64,000 bases of DNA from Thiohalobacter sp. IOR34 (GTDB lineage Bacteria > Pseudomonadota > Gammaproteobacteria > Thiohalobacterales > Thiohalobacteraceae). The DNA lies in contig NZ_CP128988.1 of NCBI RefSeq assembly GCF_030406045.1, forward strand, positions 1,647,438 through 1,711,437, written 5' to 3'. Within the stretch, counting starts at the first letter, position 1. Each line of letters opens with the position of its first letter. The notes beneath the pieces are model-generated. The model saw only the letters and a program-made list of their open reading frames with translations. It did no database searches and was not told the DNA's origin. The translations under genes were made by a program, and so were the position numbers. This document shows positions 7,863 through 22,404 of this stretch, one piece after another.

Positions 7863-10124
7863 TCAGGCCTTCTCCGCCGTCTCCGGGATCTCGATCAGCA
7901 AGGCATCCTCACCCAGCCGCACCCGCACGTGGCCGCCATTGGCCAGACGCCCGAACAGCAACTCCTCGGCCAGTTGTTTCTTGATGTGCTCCTGCACCAC
8001 CCGGGCCATCGGCCGGGCGCCCATCTTCGGGTCGTAGCCCTTCTCCGCCAGCCACAGCCGCGCCTCGTCGTCGACCTCCAGCGAGACCCCCTTCTCGTGT
8101 AGCTGGGCCTCCAGCTCGAAGATGAACTTGTTCACCACCTGGGCCACCACGGTCGGGTCCAGCTGGCGGAACTGGATCACCGCATCCAGCCGGTTGCGGA
8201 ACTCCGGCGTGAACAGGCGACGGATCGCCTCCATGCCGTCCGGGGCATGATCCTGCGGGGTGAAGCCGATCGAGGGCCGGTCCATCTCCGAGGCGCCGGC
8301 GTTGGTGGTCATGATCAGGATCACGTTGCGGAAGTCGGCCTTGCGACCGTTGTTGTCGGTCAGGGTACCGTGGTCCATCACCTGCAGCAGCAGGTTGAAG
8401 ACCTCGGGATGGGCCTTCTCGATCTCGTCCAGCAGCACCACGGCATGCGGATGCTTGAGCACCTCGTCGGTCAGCAGCCCGCCCTGGTCGAAGCCGACAT
8501 AGCCGGGCGGCGCACCGATCAGCCGCGACACCGTGTGCCGCTCCATGTATTCGGACATGTCGAAGCGGATCAGTTCGATGCCGAGCTGCAGCGCCAGCTG
8601 GCGGGTGACCTCGGTCTTGCCGACACCGGTCGGTCCGGCAAACAGGAAGGATCCGATCGGCTTCTGCGCGTTGCCCAGCCCGGAACGCGACATCTTGATC
8701 GCCGCCACCAGTGAATCGATGGCCTCGTCCTGGCCATAGATGACCATCTTCAGGTCGCGGTCCAGCTGGCGCAGCTTGTCCTTGTCGTTGCTGGACACAC
8801 TCTTCGGCGGAATGCGGGCGATCTTGGAGACGATACGCTCGATATCACCGGCGCCGATGGTCCTGCGGCGGCGTGAAGGCGGCAGCAGGCGCTGACTGGC
8901 ACCGGCCTCGTCGATGACGTCGATCGCCTTGTCCGGCAGATGGCGGTCGTTGATGTAGCGCTCCGACAGCTCGGCGGCAAGGCGCAGCGCCTTGCTGGAA
9001 TACCTGACGTCGTGGTGTTCCTCGAATGCCGACTTCAGGCCCTTGAGGATCTGCACCGTCTCCTCCACCGTCGGCTCGCGCACGTCGATCTTCTGGAAAC
9101 GCCGCGCCAGGGCACGGTCCTTCTCGAAGATGCCACGGTACTCCTGGTAGGTGGTGGAACCGATGCACTTGAGTTCCCCGGAGGCGAGCATCGGCTTGAT
9201 CAGGTTGGAGGCGTCCATCACCCCGCCCGAGGCGGCACCGGCGCCGATGATGGTGTGGATCTCGTCGATGAACAGGATCGCCCCCGGCTCCTTCTTCAAC
9301 TGGGCGAGCACCGCCTTGAGCCGCTTCTCGAAGTCGCCACGGTACTTGGTGCCGGCCACCAGGGCGCCGAGATCCAGGGAATAGATGACTCCGTCGGCCA
9401 GCACCTCCGGTACCTCGCCATCGACGATCATCCGTGCCAGGCCCTCGGCCAGGGCAGTCTTGCCGACCCCGGCCTCGCCGACGAACAGCGGGTTGTTCTT
9501 GCGCCGCCGGCAGAGGATCTGCACGGTGCGTTCGATCTCCTCGCGGCGGCCGATCAGCGGGTCGATCTTGCCCTGCCGGGCCTGCTCGTTGAGATTGGTG
9601 GCGAACTGTTCCAGCGGGCTGGCCTTGCCGCCGCTGTCGCCGGACTCGCCCTCCTCCGTGGCGGAGGGCATCTCGTCAGGCTGTTCCTCAGAGATCTTGG
9701 AGATGCCGTGGGAGATGTAGTTGACCACGTCGAGGCGGGTCACCGACTGCTTGTTGAGAAAATAGACGGCCTGGGATTCCTGCTCGCTGAAGATCGCCAC
9801 CAGCACGTTGGCACCGGTCACCTCCTTCTTGCCGGAGGACTGCACATGGAATACGGCACGCTGCAGGACACGCTGGAAACCGAGCGTCGGCTGGGTGTCG
9901 CGGCTGTCGTCCAGGGGCAGCAGGGGGGTGGTCTCGTCGAGGAAGTTCTGCAACTCCTGCTTCAGCACCTGGAGATCGGCGCCGCAGGCACGCAGCACCT
10001 CGGCCGCGGCAGGGTTGTCGAGCAGCGCCAGCAGCAGGTGCTCGACGGTCATGAATTCGTGACGCTTGTCGCGCGCCTCCTTGAAGGCGAGATTGAGGGT
10101 GAATTCAAGATCCTTGCTCAACAT
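7863..10124 (-). CDS. clpA: ATP-dependent Clp protease ATP-binding subunit ClpA
   Basis: AAA+ unfoldase that feeds substrates, including N-end-rule proteins delivered by ClpS, to ClpP. It has 753 residues: Clp N-domain repeats (1-145), an acidic linker (150-168), AAA-1 with Walker A GEAGVGKT (216-223) and ILFIDE, and AAA-2 with Walker A GPTGVGKT (497-504) and [15 protein letters not shown]. There is no M-domain, which separates it from ClpB. The ATG at 10124 follows AGAGG. clpS lies 23 bases upstream in the same direction. clpP is not in this window. Confidence 0.97.
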   Translation of the reverse strand: MLSKDLEFTLNLAFKEARDKRHEFMTVEHLLLALLDNPAAAEVLRACGADLQVLKQELQNFLDETTPLLPLDDSRDTQPTLGFQRVLQRAVFHVQSSGKKEVTGANVLVAIFSEQESQAVYFLNKQSVTRLDVVNYISHGISKISEEQPDEMPSATEEGESGDSGGKASPLEQFATNLNEQARQGKIDPLIGRREEIERTVQILCRRRKNNPLFVGEAGVGKTALAEGLARMIVDGEVPEVLADGVIYSLDLGALVAGTKYRGDFEKRLKAVLAQLKKEPGAILFIDEIHTIIGAGAASGGVMDASNLIKPMLASGELKCIGSTTYQEYRGIFEKDRALARRFQKIDVREPTVEETVQILKGLKSAFEEHHDVRYSSKALRLAAELSERYINDRHLPDKAIDVIDEAGASQRLLPPSRRRRTIGAGDIERIVSKIARIPPKSVSSNDKDKLRQLDRDLKMVIYGQDEAIDSLVAAIKMSRSGLGNAQKPIGSFLFAGPTGVGKTEVTRQLALQLGIELIRFDMSEYMERHTVSRLIGAPPGYVGFDQGGLLTDEVLKHPHAVVLLDEIEKAHPEVFNLLLQVMDHGTLTDNNGRKADFRNVILIMTTNAGASEMDRPSIGFTPQDHAPDGMEAIRRLFTPEFRNRLDAVIQFRQLDPTVVAQVVNKFIFELEAQLHEKGVSLEVDDEARLWLAEKGYDPKMGARPMARVVQEHIKKQLAEELLFGRLANGGHVRVRLGEDALLIEIPETAEKA

Positions 10125-10147
10125 GACCGGTTACCTCTTTGCTGCTG

Positions 10148-10471
10148 TCAGGCTTCCTCCATGGTGCATAACAGCGGGTGCTGATGTTCGCGGGAATAGT
10201 CGTTGACCTGGGCCACCTTGGTCTCGGCTATCTCGCGCGTATAGACACCGCACACCCCCTTGCCGCGGGTGTGCACATGGAGCATGACCTGGGTCGCCTG
10301 CTCGCGGTTCATGCGGAAGAACCGTTCCAGTATTTCTACCACGAATTCCATCGGCGTGTAGTCGTCGTTGAGCAGGACCACCTTGTACAGCGGCGGCGGC
10401 TTGAGTCTGGGTTTGGCCTCCTCGACGGCGAGACCATCATCGCGGTGATGTTCGATACGTTCCTGCCCCAT
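10148..10471 (-). CDS. clpS: ClpS adaptor protein
   Basis: Adaptor of 107 residues that binds N-degron residues and hands substrates to ClpA. Visible family motifs: [16 protein letters not shown] (33-48), with the Asp/Asn pocket residues, and [11 protein letters not shown] (62-72), with the degron-contact His. The N-terminal tail (1-25) is flexible. It stands first in the clpS-clpA pair; bpt on the other strand gives a complete N-end-rule input locally. Confidence 0.97.
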   Translation of the reverse strand: MGQERIEHHRDDGLAVEEAKPRLKPPPLYKVVLLNDDYTPMEFVVEILERFFRMNREQATQVMLHVHTRGKGVCGVYTREIAETKVAQVNDYSREHQHPLLCTMEEA

Positions 10472-10561
10472 GTCACGATTCTAACCGATTCCAGGGGGCT
10501 TGTGCCGCCGCAGCGGGCTGCGGGACCGCCCATTTCCACAGCCGATCGCGGGTAAAGGCAA

Positions 10562-10848
10562 TATTAACCCGGCAAGGGTTTACATTATATTCAGCGCCTT
10601 GGATTCGTGTCGGATCAAGGCGCGGTGCGCAGGCAAGGGCCATTCCCTTGGCAAGCGCCGCAACACCGAGCCGGCGCGACTCCAAAGCGCCCAAGCTCTT
10701 GAAGAGTAAACAAGGTTGGGCCACAGCCAGCGCTCCCACAGCTGCGTTGGCCAGACTGGCCGCAGAATGACTGCGGCGGCGCCTGTCCGCCTTGCTGTGG
10801 GAACGCTGGCTGTGGCTGAATGCAATGTAAACCCTTGCCGGGTTAATA
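10562..10848. repeat. E element, copy E1 (287 bp, three-stem palindrome)
   Basis: Outer 33-base arms 10562-10594 and 10816-10848, beginning TATTAACCCGGCAA, pair with two mismatches. Inside are two further hairpin modules. Module 1 (10595-10689) has a G+C-rich stem and the core CGGATCAAGGCG ... CAACACCGAGCCGG. Module 2 (10720-10816) has 22-base arms starting GCCACAGCCAGCG that pair with one mismatch. TA borders both ends. Related copies: 26101-26366 and 47419-47703. No protein is supported in it. Confidence 0.85.
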
Positions 10849-10853
10849 AATAC

Positions 10854-10881
10854 TTGACTAATTTCCTCTGCTGGATAACAG
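10854..10881 (+). promoter_or_regulatory. Candidate promoter upstream of the cold-shock gene
   Basis: TTGACT (10854-10859) is followed after 16 bases by TAACAG (10876-10881), directly beyond the right end of E1. It would give an mRNA leader of about 145 bases; long leaders are usual for csp genes. A nearer TATAAT at 11011-11016 would start the transcript downstream of the Shine-Dalgarno and is less likely. Confidence 0.35.
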
Positions 10882-11031
10882 TTTGCCAGGAGCGGCAACC
10901 GCGAGGGGGTGCCGCGCAGTCACTGCCCGAGACGGCCACGCCGGTCATATACAAAACGCGGCGGGAAGGGCGGTATGCAGGAAGGGAAAGCGGACTCCAA
11001 GATCCGTTCGTATAATGGAGGTTATCCGAAG

Positions 11032-11250
11032 ATGCCGATCGGTACAGTCAAGTGGTTCAGCAATGCAAAGGGTTATGGCTTCATCGAGCCGGAGGGCGGT
11101 GGTGAAGACGTCTTCGCCCATTTCTCGGCCATCGAGGCAGAGGGCTACCGGACCCTGAAGGAAGGTCAGAAGGTCAGCTACGAGGTCAACCAGGGTCCCA
11201 AGGGGCTGCAAGCCAGCAGCATCCGTACGGAAGACGGCCCACCCGCCTGA
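11032..11250 (+). CDS. Cold-shock domain protein (CspA family)
   Basis: Single cold-shock domain of 72 residues that binds single-stranded RNA or DNA. RNP1 is KGYGFIEP (13-20) and RNP2 is DVFAHF (26-31); [14 protein letters not shown] is classical. The ATG at 11032 has GGAGG about ten bases upstream, so earlier in-frame starts are rejected. Convergent with icd, separated by a strong hairpin. Confidence 0.95.
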   Translation: MPIGTVKWFSNAKGYGFIEPEGGGEDVFAHFSAIEAEGYRTLKEGQKVSYEVNQGPKGLQASSIRTEDGPPA

Positions 11251-11256
11251 ACCAAC

Positions 11257-11290
11257 GAGGCCCCTGGCGCGGCCTGCGCCAGGGGCCCCT
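11257..11290. terminator. Hairpin between convergent csp and icd, probably bidirectional terminator
   Basis: GGCCCCTGGCGC (11259-11270) pairs perfectly with GCGCCAGGGGCC (11276-11287) around a five-base loop. No clear U-tract follows on either strand, so termination may be weak or Rho-assisted. Confidence 0.6.
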
Positions 11291-11317
11291 CTCACCGCAA
11301 CTGTCGACGCGGCTTCG

Positions 11318-12574
<1,257 letters not shown>

Positions 12575-12689
12575 GGATCGGACACCTTTCTCTGGCTTGA
12601 AACAGCGGGCGATTCTAGCACCTCGCCGGGGACGGCGCGAACCGGGATGATGACCGAATCCCATGACCGGGAAGACACGGAAACCACCA

Positions 12690-12713
12690 TCCTTGGTGCA
12701 ATATGCGGGCTAG
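12690..12713. repeat. R1 element end fragment upstream of icd
   Basis: ATCCTTGGTGCAATATGCGG then GCTAG, the right terminus of R1 alone; its TA is shared with the following R2 element. Confidence 0.55.
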
Positions 12714-12876
12714 CAGCCTGTCGGACTCAGGACTGATCTACTGCGCGGGTGGGAGAGCGGCCCGAATCTCCCCGATTTCTCGTTGCGTAGTGCCCACTAT
12801 GCGCCTCGAAATCGTGAAGATTCGTTCTCGTTCTCCCTCCCTGCTCGCTACGATCGCCTAAGTCCGACAGGCTGCT
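12712..12876. repeat. R2 palindromic element (165 bp, full copy)
   Basis: Terminal inverted repeats AGCAGCCTGTCGGACT and AGTCCGACAGGCTGCT are perfect over 16 bases. Internal arms CGAATCTCCCCGATTTC and CGAAATCGTGAAGATTCG also pair, giving a long hairpin. A 12-base piece of another R2 end (AGCAGCCTGTCG) follows directly. No coding capacity. Confidence 0.75.
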
Positions 12877-12890
12877 AGCAGCCTGTCGTG

Positions 12891-12963
12891 ATCGCGGCCT
12901 GGAGGCCGCTCCTACACCAAATTACGTCGCCATGCCCCGTAGGAGCGGCCTCCAGGCCGCGAT
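12891..12963. repeat. R3 REP-like hairpin (copy 2)
   Basis: Arms ATCGCGGCCTGGAGGCCGC and GCGGCCTCCAGGCCGCGAT around a short AT-rich spacer. The bases up to the terminator also include a single R4 arm, GTGGATTTCGTGGGTTTCGT, ending at 13060. Confidence 0.8.
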
Positions 12964-13060
12964 TGGGCGGGATCCCCGGTGGCCATGCCGGCCGCATTTG
13001 CCGCGGCTGGCCGCGCCCGTGGCCGTTCATTCTTTGGTGGATTTCGTGGGTTTCGTGGCC

Positions 13061-13092
13061 AACAACAAAAACCCCCCTGCCGAGGCAGGGGG
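13061..13092 (-). terminator. Rho-independent terminator after the 13124-14041 gene
   Basis: On the minus strand, CCCCCTGCC-TC-GGCAGGGGG is followed by GTTTTTGTTGTT. A strong stem with a U-rich tail, 32 bases after the stop codon. Confidence 0.85.
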
Positions 13093-13123
13093 TCCGTTTG
13101 AAGGAAACGTGCTGGCGGAAAAC

Positions 13124-14041
13124 TCAGTCTTCGCCGCCGGCCGCCTCGATCAGCGCTTCCTCGATGGCATTCGGCGCGCACATGATGTTGAAGAAGGTGG
13201 CCCCGGTCTCGCTCTGCAGCATCGGCAGGTGCGGCCAGCTGATGGCGATGCGGAAACGGGCATAGAGGGCATAGACCTCATCACCGGAGACCAGCATCTC
13301 ATAAGGCAGATGCGCCGTGGAACGCGGCCGGTCCTTGTCGATGCGACTCATGATGTACTCGTCGCCCGAACAGTTGTCGGCCGTCAGCGCCACGCCGAAC
13401 ACCGTCTCCTGCTTGCCCGGGATGTCGATGCGGTACACCTTGCGCACGCCGCCGCGCCCTTCGGCCAGGCCCTGCTCCACGGCTGCCACGGCCTCCTCAT
13501 AGCTGTCGTACTCGGCCAGCTCGCTGGGGTCGTCGAAGTACTCCATGCCGAACATGTAGTGATATTCACGCAGGTCCTCGGCGGTCAGCTGCTTGTCGCC
13601 GGTTCCGAAGTCCTGCTGCCGGCCGAGGGCCTGCTGCAGGGCGGCCTTGACCTGCTCCGCGTCGGACAGATCGTTCAGGCGGTAGGCATTGGCCCAGTAG
13701 ACGGGATTGGTGTAGGAAACCTCGATCTCGTCGCCGATCTTGGTGACAGCGACCCGCATGGCGGCGCCATAGCCACCGAACTCGGAACTCGCGGCGGCCT
13801 TCTTCAGGGAATCGTTGCTGACCGCAATGACCGCGGCACCCGCATAGGGGGTGTAGTCGCCGGCAATCTCGAAACCGGCCGCCTGGAGCTTGCCCTTCAC
13901 CTCCTCGACCACCGCCTCCAGCTCACCGCTGGTGGTGTAGCCCAGGGTGAAGGGCTTGAGATACACCTCGGCCATGGCCAGGGAACTGCCGGCGATGAAG
14001 ATCAGGCCGGCCATGAAAAACTTTCTGAACATTGCGATCAT
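13124..14041 (-). CDS. Exported protein of unknown function, paralogue A
   Basis: I do not recognise the function. The 305-residue product has a signal peptide (about 1-24, ending SLAMA). The mature part contains PFTLGYTTSGELEAVVEEVK, GFEIAGDYTPYAGAAVIAVS, an HYMFGMEYFDDPSELAEYDS segment and a C-terminal FFNIMCAPNAIEEALIEAAG. The alternation of helix and strand in the first 90 residues recalls DUF302-type ferredoxin-like folds, but that is only an impression. It is the second gene of a tandem pair; by eye about two thirds of positions are identical to paralogue B (14171-15085). GGAAG lies just before the first ATG; a second ATG three codons on is possible. Confidence 0.8.
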   Translation of the reverse strand: MIAMFRKFFMAGLIFIAGSSLAMAEVYLKPFTLGYTTSGELEAVVEEVKGKLQAAGFEIAGDYTPYAGAAVIAVSNDSLKKAAASSEFGGYGAAMRVAVTKIGDEIEVSYTNPVYWANAYRLNDLSDAEQVKAALQQALGRQQDFGTGDKQLTAEDLREYHYMFGMEYFDDPSELAEYDSYEEAVAAVEQGLAEGRGGVRKVYRIDIPGKQETVFGVALTADNCSGDEYIMSRIDKDRPRSTAHLPYEMLVSGDEVYALYARFRIAISWPHLPMLQSETGATFFNIMCAPNAIEEALIEAAGGED

Positions 14042-14113
14042 AGTACTTCCTTTGCCCTCAGGGGTTTCGATTGGCTTGCGGGAAACGCTGGCCTGGACCG
14101 GCGCCCCAACTGA

Positions 14114-14140
14114 AGAAGTCCCCGCAGATGCGGGGACTTC
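14114..14140 (-). terminator. Hairpin between the two paralogues, possible attenuator
   Basis: GAAGTCCCCGC-AGAT-GCGGGGACTTC is an 11-bp perfect stem in the 129-base gap. Only a weak U-tract follows on the minus strand, so it may stabilise the upstream message or partly terminate it, setting the paralogue ratio (inference). Confidence 0.5.
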
Positions 14141-14170
14141 CGGGTACTGCTCGGATCCTCGGTTTCAGGA

Positions 14171-15085
14171 TCAGATCTCGCCACCGGCCGCCTGGACCAG
14201 TGCTTCCTCAATGGCGTTCGGGGCGCACATGATATTGAAGAAGGTGGCACCGGTGTCGCTCTGGATCATCGGCAGATGCGGCCAGCTCACGGCGATACGG
14301 AAGCGGGCATAGAGCGCATAGACATCACCGCCGGAGACCAGAATCTCGTAGGGCAGATGGCCGGTGGAGCGGATCTTGTCGCGGTCGACGCGGCTCATGA
14401 TGTACTGGTCGCCGGAGCAGCCGTCACTGAGGGCCACACCGAACACCGTCTCTTCCTTGCCGGGGATGTCGATGCGGTACACCTTGTGCGCCCCGCCCTT
14501 GCCCTGGGCCAGACCTTCTTCCACAGCGGCGATGGCCTCATCATAGCTGTCATACTCGGCCAGCTCGCTGGGGTCGTCGAAGTACTCCATGCCGAACATG
14601 TAGTGGTACTTGCGCAGATCCTGGGCGCTGAGCTGCTTCTCGCCAGTGCCGTAGGATTCCTTCTTGCCCAGCGCCTGTTCCAGCTTGGACTCGGCCTTTT
14701 CCAGATTGGCGGTATCGCTGATGCGATAGGCGTTGCCGTAGTAAACCGGGTTGGTGTAGGAGACCTGGATCTCGTTACCCACCTTGGTAATGGTGACGCG
14801 CTGACCGGCGACATAGCCACCGTCCTCGCTGCTGGCAGCGGCCTTCTTCAGCTCATCGTTGGTGATGGCCAGGACCATGGCGCCGTCATAGGGGGTGTAG
14901 CTGCCGGCGATCTCGAAGCCTGCGGCGAGGACCTTCTGCTTGACCTCGTCGGCCACGGCAGCCATGTCACCCGTGGTGGTATAGGCCAGATTGAAGGGCT
15001 TGAGGATATCGGCGGCGAAGCTGGCACCGGCGGTGGCGGTGAAGAGGGCGCCAGCAAGACAGATCTTCTTGGATACGGAAAGCAT
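14171..15085 (-). CDS. Exported protein of unknown function, paralogue B
   Basis: Function unknown. Product of 304 residues with a signal peptide (about 1-25, ending GASFAA). It shares with paralogue A the blocks GFEIAG.YTPY, KKAAASSE.GGY, VSYTNPVY, YHYMFGMEYFDDPSELAEYD, VYRIDIPGK.ETVFGVAL, HLPYE.LVSG.DVYALYARFRIA and the C-terminal IMCAPNAIEEAL block. Two Cys (in GCSGDQY and IMCAPN) are conserved in both. The ATG at 15085 has GGAGGAG nine bases upstream, so an earlier ATG at 15118 is rejected. A good promoter candidate lies at 15219-15246. Confidence 0.82.
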   Translation of the reverse strand: MLSVSKKICLAGALFTATAGASFAADILKPFNLAYTTTGDMAAVADEVKQKVLAAGFEIAGSYTPYDGAMVLAITNDELKKAAASSEDGGYVAGQRVTITKVGNEIQVSYTNPVYYGNAYRISDTANLEKAESKLEQALGKKESYGTGEKQLSAQDLRKYHYMFGMEYFDDPSELAEYDSYDEAIAAVEEGLAQGKGGAHKVYRIDIPGKEETVFGVALSDGCSGDQYIMSRVDRDKIRSTGHLPYEILVSGGDVYALYARFRIAVSWPHLPMIQSDTGATFFNIMCAPNAIEEALVQAAGGEI

Positions 15086-15218
15086 GTACGGACTCCTCCA
15101 AAATTTTTTTGTGAGCATGACGCCGGGATTTTGAACCAGCCCCGGTCGTCCTTCCCTGTGGCATTCGGCCTGGCAACACCGCCATGTGGCGATTTCCCTG
15201 CCCTGCCATGGCAGATAG

Positions 15219-15246
15219 TTATTACCCTGGCTCAGGGGAAAGTCAA
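15219..15246 (-). promoter_or_regulatory. Putative promoter of the exported-paralogue pair
   Basis: On the minus strand TTGACT (15246-15241) is followed after 16 bases by TAATAA (15224-15219). The 365-base gap between 15085 and nudJ holds no gene or repeat that I can see. Confidence 0.45.
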
Positions 15247-15450
15247 GAAATAAATGACAGAATTTCGACTTCTGGTGAAACGCCCTGTCTAAGGCGCTGA
15301 ATAACCATTTTTATTAGCTTCTGTTGATATACTTATTGGCTAGGGATGAGGGATCCGCCAGGCCCTGCTCACACCCTGTGCGGCAAAGCGGATTTCTGCC
15401 ACTATTCGTCTGCCCGAACCGACTCGGCGGGCACCTGCGGAATCGATATC

Positions 15451-15903
15451 ATGGTCTGGAAACCCCACGTCACCGTTGCCGCCGTCATCGAACGCCAGGG
15501 CTGCTTCCTGCTGGTGGAGGAACGCATCGAGGGCCGGCTGCGCCTCAACCAGCCGGCCGGCCACCTGGAAGCGGGCGAGGATCTGTGCCAGGCGGTGCAA
15601 CGCGAGGTCCTGGAGGAAACCGCCCACCGCTTCACGCCCGAGACCCTGGTCGGCATCTATCTCTGGCGCCACGGCAGCCACGGCGAGACCTTTCTGCGCG
15701 CCACCTTTGCCGGACACGCGGAGGGTCCGCTCGAGGGTCATGTCCTGGATACGGACATCCAGAGGACGCTGTGGCTCGATGCCGACCAGCTTCGCCGGCG
15801 CCAGAACCAGTGGCGCAGCCCGCTGGTGATGCGCGCGGTGGAGGACTATCTGGCGGGGCACCGCTATCCGCTGTCCCTGTTGGTGGGGATGCTGGAAGGA
15901 TGA
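15451..15903 (+). CDS. nudJ: NUDIX phosphohydrolase NudJ
   Basis: Hydrolyses nucleoside and thiamin-pyrimidine pyrophosphates in its E. coli orthologue. The 150-residue product carries the NUDIX box [20 protein letters not shown] (metal-binding Glu residues intact). Gene order nudJ-mnmA matches E. coli. The stop TGA overlaps the mnmA ATG. The ATG at 15451 is the start that matches family length; an upstream in-frame start at 15346 would add 35 non-conserved residues. The Shine-Dalgarno is weak (GCGGAA). Confidence 0.9.
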   Translation: MVWKPHVTVAAVIERQGCFLLVEERIEGRLRLNQPAGHLEAGEDLCQAVQREVLEETAHRFTPETLVGIYLWRHGSHGETFLRATFAGHAEGPLEGHVLDTDIQRTLWLDADQLRRRQNQWRSPLVMRAVEDYLAGHRYPLSLLVGMLEG

Positions 15904-17006
15904 ACCGGGGTCGGCGGGTGATGGTCGGTCTGTCCGGCGGCGTCGACTCGGCAGTCGCCGCCCTGCTGCTGCAGCGCCAGGGCTACCGGGTCGAGGCCCT
16001 GTTCATGAAGAACTGGGAGGAGGACGACCGCGAGGGTCACTGCCCGGTGGCCCAGGATCTGGCCGACGCCGAGGCGGTCGCCGGGCGGCTGGGGATCCGC
16101 CTGCACAAGATCAACTTCGCCGCCGAATACTGGGACCGGGTGTTCGAGCACTTCCTGGCGGAATACCGCGCCGGCCGCACCCCCAATCCGGATGTGATGT
16201 GCAACAAGGAGATCAAGTTCCGCGCCTTTCTCGACTACGCCCTGTCACTCGGCGCGGAGGCCATCGCCACCGGTCACTATGCCCGCATCCGCCAGGACAG
16301 GCAGGGCTGGCACCTGCTCAAGGGTGTCGACCCGAACAAGGACCAGAGCTATTTCCTCTACCTGCTCGACCAGAGCCAGCTGGCACGCAGCCTGTTCCCG
16401 CTCGGCACACTGGAGAAACCCGAGGTCCGGCGCATCGCCGAGCAGGCGGGCTTCCCCAACTTCGCCAAGAAGGACAGCACCGGCATCTGCTTCATTGGCG
16501 AACGCCGTTTCCGCGATTTCCTGCAACGTTACCTGCCGGCCCAGCCCGGCGACATCTGCACGCCGGAGGGCCGGGTGATCGGCCGCCACCAGGGACTGAT
16601 GTACCACACCATCGGTCAACGCCAGGGTCTGGGTATCGGCGGCCTCGCCGAGGCCGGCGGCGACCCCTGGTACGTCGCGGCCAAGGATCTCGATCACAAC
16701 CGCCTGATCGTGGTCCAGGGACGCGACCATCCCCTGCTGCTGCACCGCGCCCTGCGCCTGGGCGACCTGCACTGGATCCCCGGGAAACCGCCGCAACACC
16801 CCCGCCGCTGCACTGCGAAGATCCGCTACCGCCAGGACGACCGGCCCTGCATCCTCAGCCGGCTGGACGAGAGCCGCTGGCAGGTGGTCTTCGACCAGCC
16901 GCAGCGGGCGATCACGCCCGGACAGGCCATCGTCTTCTACGACGGCGAGGAATGCCTGGGCGGGGGGACTATAGAGGAAGCGATGGATATGGGAGCTGGG
17001 AGCTAG
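15900..17006 (+). CDS. mnmA: tRNA-specific 2-thiouridylase MnmA
   Basis: Introduces sulfur at U34 of tRNA Lys, Glu and Gln. The 368-residue product has the PP-loop GLSGGVDS (10-17), the first catalytic Cys in [12 protein letters not shown] and the second in [16 protein letters not shown], and the C-terminal beta-barrel. The ATG at 15900 overlaps the nudJ stop and has GGAAGG at the end of that gene. The last codons and following bases (to about 17045) contain short AGCTGGAAGCTGG-type repeats, so the last few residues are probably not conserved. Confidence 0.96.
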   Translation: MNRGRRVMVGLSGGVDSAVAALLLQRQGYRVEALFMKNWEEDDREGHCPVAQDLADAEAVAGRLGIRLHKINFAAEYWDRVFEHFLAEYRAGRTPNPDVMCNKEIKFRAFLDYALSLGAEAIATGHYARIRQDRQGWHLLKGVDPNKDQSYFLYLLDQSQLARSLFPLGTLEKPEVRRIAEQAGFPNFAKKDSTGICFIGERRFRDFLQRYLPAQPGDICTPEGRVIGRHQGLMYHTIGQRQGLGIGGLAEAGGDPWYVAAKDLDHNRLIVVQGRDHPLLLHRALRLGDLHWIPGKPPQHPRRCTAKIRYRQDDRPCILSRLDESRWQVVFDQPQRAITPGQAIVFYDGEECLGGGTIEEAMDMGAGS

Positions 17007-17098
17007 GAATCCAGAATCCAGAAGCTGGAAGCTGGAAGCCGGAATGGGGTTCGTTGCCGATTGCATTCCCCGCGTCAGCCGTGTATTGATTCAGGGCC

Positions 17099-17728
17099 AT
17101 GCCCCATACCTACAGTGATCGCTGCCTGGCGCTCGCCGGCCTGCTCCAGGCCGTCACGCTGGTGCAGTCGCTGGCCCGCCTCGGTCGGGCCGATGCCGAC
17201 GACATCGAGACGGCCATCCACAGCCTGCTGACGATCGACGCCGGCAGCACTGCCGAGATCTACGGCGGCGTGGTGCGGGTCCGTCACGGCCTGCAGGCCA
17301 TCGTCGACCGCCTCGGCGGACGCCCTCAGAAAAAGGACCTGGAATCCACCCGCTACGCCATTGCCCTGCTGCATCTGGAACGCAAGCTGATGCGCAGCCC
17401 GCCGCTGCTCACCCGGCTGCGCGAAGGCATCCAGCGGGCCATCGAGCAGGCCGCCCATTTCGGTCCCAGCCACCCCAATGTGATCGCCGCCCTGGGCAGC
17501 CTCTACCAGGAGACGGTCAGCACCCTGCAGCCGCGCATCCTGGTCCAGGGCGACCCGGCACTGCTTTCCCAACCCGACCGCCAGTCCGAGATCCGCACCC
17601 TGCTGCTGGCCGGCATGCGCTCCGCCGTGCTCTGGGACCAGCTCGGCGGACGCCGCTGGCAGCTGCTGCTGCAGCGCCGCCGGCTGCTGGAAGCCGCTCA
17701 GTCGTTGCTCGACACCATTGAGGAATAA
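17099..17728 (+). CDS. hflD: HflD (YcfC) lysogenisation regulator homologue
   Basis: All-helical, membrane-peripheral protein of 209 residues, matching family length. Recognised by CLALAGLLQAVTLVQSLARLG, the central YQETVSTLQPRI.VQG block and position directly after mnmA, as in E. coli (mnmA-hflD-purB). In E. coli it counteracts lambda CII; its native job is unclear. Here acnA separates it from purB. Confidence 0.92.
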   Translation: MPHTYSDRCLALAGLLQAVTLVQSLARLGRADADDIETAIHSLLTIDAGSTAEIYGGVVRVRHGLQAIVDRLGGRPQKKDLESTRYAIALLHLERKLMRSPPLLTRLREGIQRAIEQAAHFGPSHPNVIAALGSLYQETVSTLQPRILVQGDPALLSQPDRQSEIRTLLLAGMRSAVLWDQLGGRRWQLLLQRRRLLEAAQSLLDTIEE

Positions 17729-17938
17729 ACGTTAGATTGGTTATTCTATCCACTGATTTAACTAAAATTTATTCATGCCAAGCCGCTGACGGATCCGCCT
17801 CGGACTATCAAGCCCGCAACAAATCCTCCATAATCGCCGGCTGGATTGCGCCGGGCCGGCCGACCGGACCGGACACCCAAACAGGATTCTGTCTGGGGCG
17901 GGCACGCCGCCTGCCCCGCCGCATTACCAGGAGTCAGC

Positions 17939-20608
<2,670 letters not shown>

Positions 20609-20629
20609 GCAACCGGAAAGAATATTTCG

Positions 20630-20724
20630 ATGGCCACGGAATCCACGCAAGACACGGAAATGCCTATTGCGGCGCAGGTGCGGCGCCGTGATCCCCGATC
20701 CCCTTCCGTGGGTTTCGTGGCCAT
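20630..20724. repeat. R4 paired-arm repeat between acnA and purB
   Basis: Left arm ATGGCCACGGAATCCACG and right arm CGTGGGTTTCGTGGCCAT are inverted, imperfectly matched. Between them lies ATTGCGGCGCA ... GCGGCGCCGTG, a core also found, inverted, in the copy at 30624. Three TTCTGAC units follow (20727-20755). Confidence 0.7.
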
Positions 20725-20735
20725 CCTTCTTCTGA

Positions 20736-22130
<1,395 letters not shown>

Positions 22131-22146
22131 CGGTCGTTTCGGGGGA

Positions 22147-22257
22147 TAGCCACGAAACCCACGAAATCCACGAAAAATGTTTTTGCGGCCTGCGCTACGC
22201 GCAAGGCCGGATCAACAGCGTGTCGACCCATGAAGATATCGTGGATTTCGTGGCCAT
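22147..22257. repeat. R4 paired-arm repeat after purB
   Basis: Left arm TAGCCACGAAACCCACGAAA(TCCACG) and right arm CGTGGATTTCGTGGCCA. The loop contains a small GCGGCC/GGCCGG-rich hairpin. No gene is visible in 22131-22404. Confidence 0.7.
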
Positions 22258-22404
22258 GGCTTTTTCATGGATCTGCTGGAACACGCGGCCGCTCATCGAG
22301 CCGTGTGTTCATGCTTGTCTCTCGGCCCCGCTTCATCGGCAAAACACGGCCGCCGGTTCCCCTTGCGACTTGCCAAGATCCGCGATCGGGGCGATATTTC
22401 ATCC

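Noticed and set aside
11011-11016. TATAAT just before the cold-shock gene as its promoter
   Set aside because: A start seven bases downstream would exclude the GGAGG ribosome site, so it is probably chance or a minor signal.
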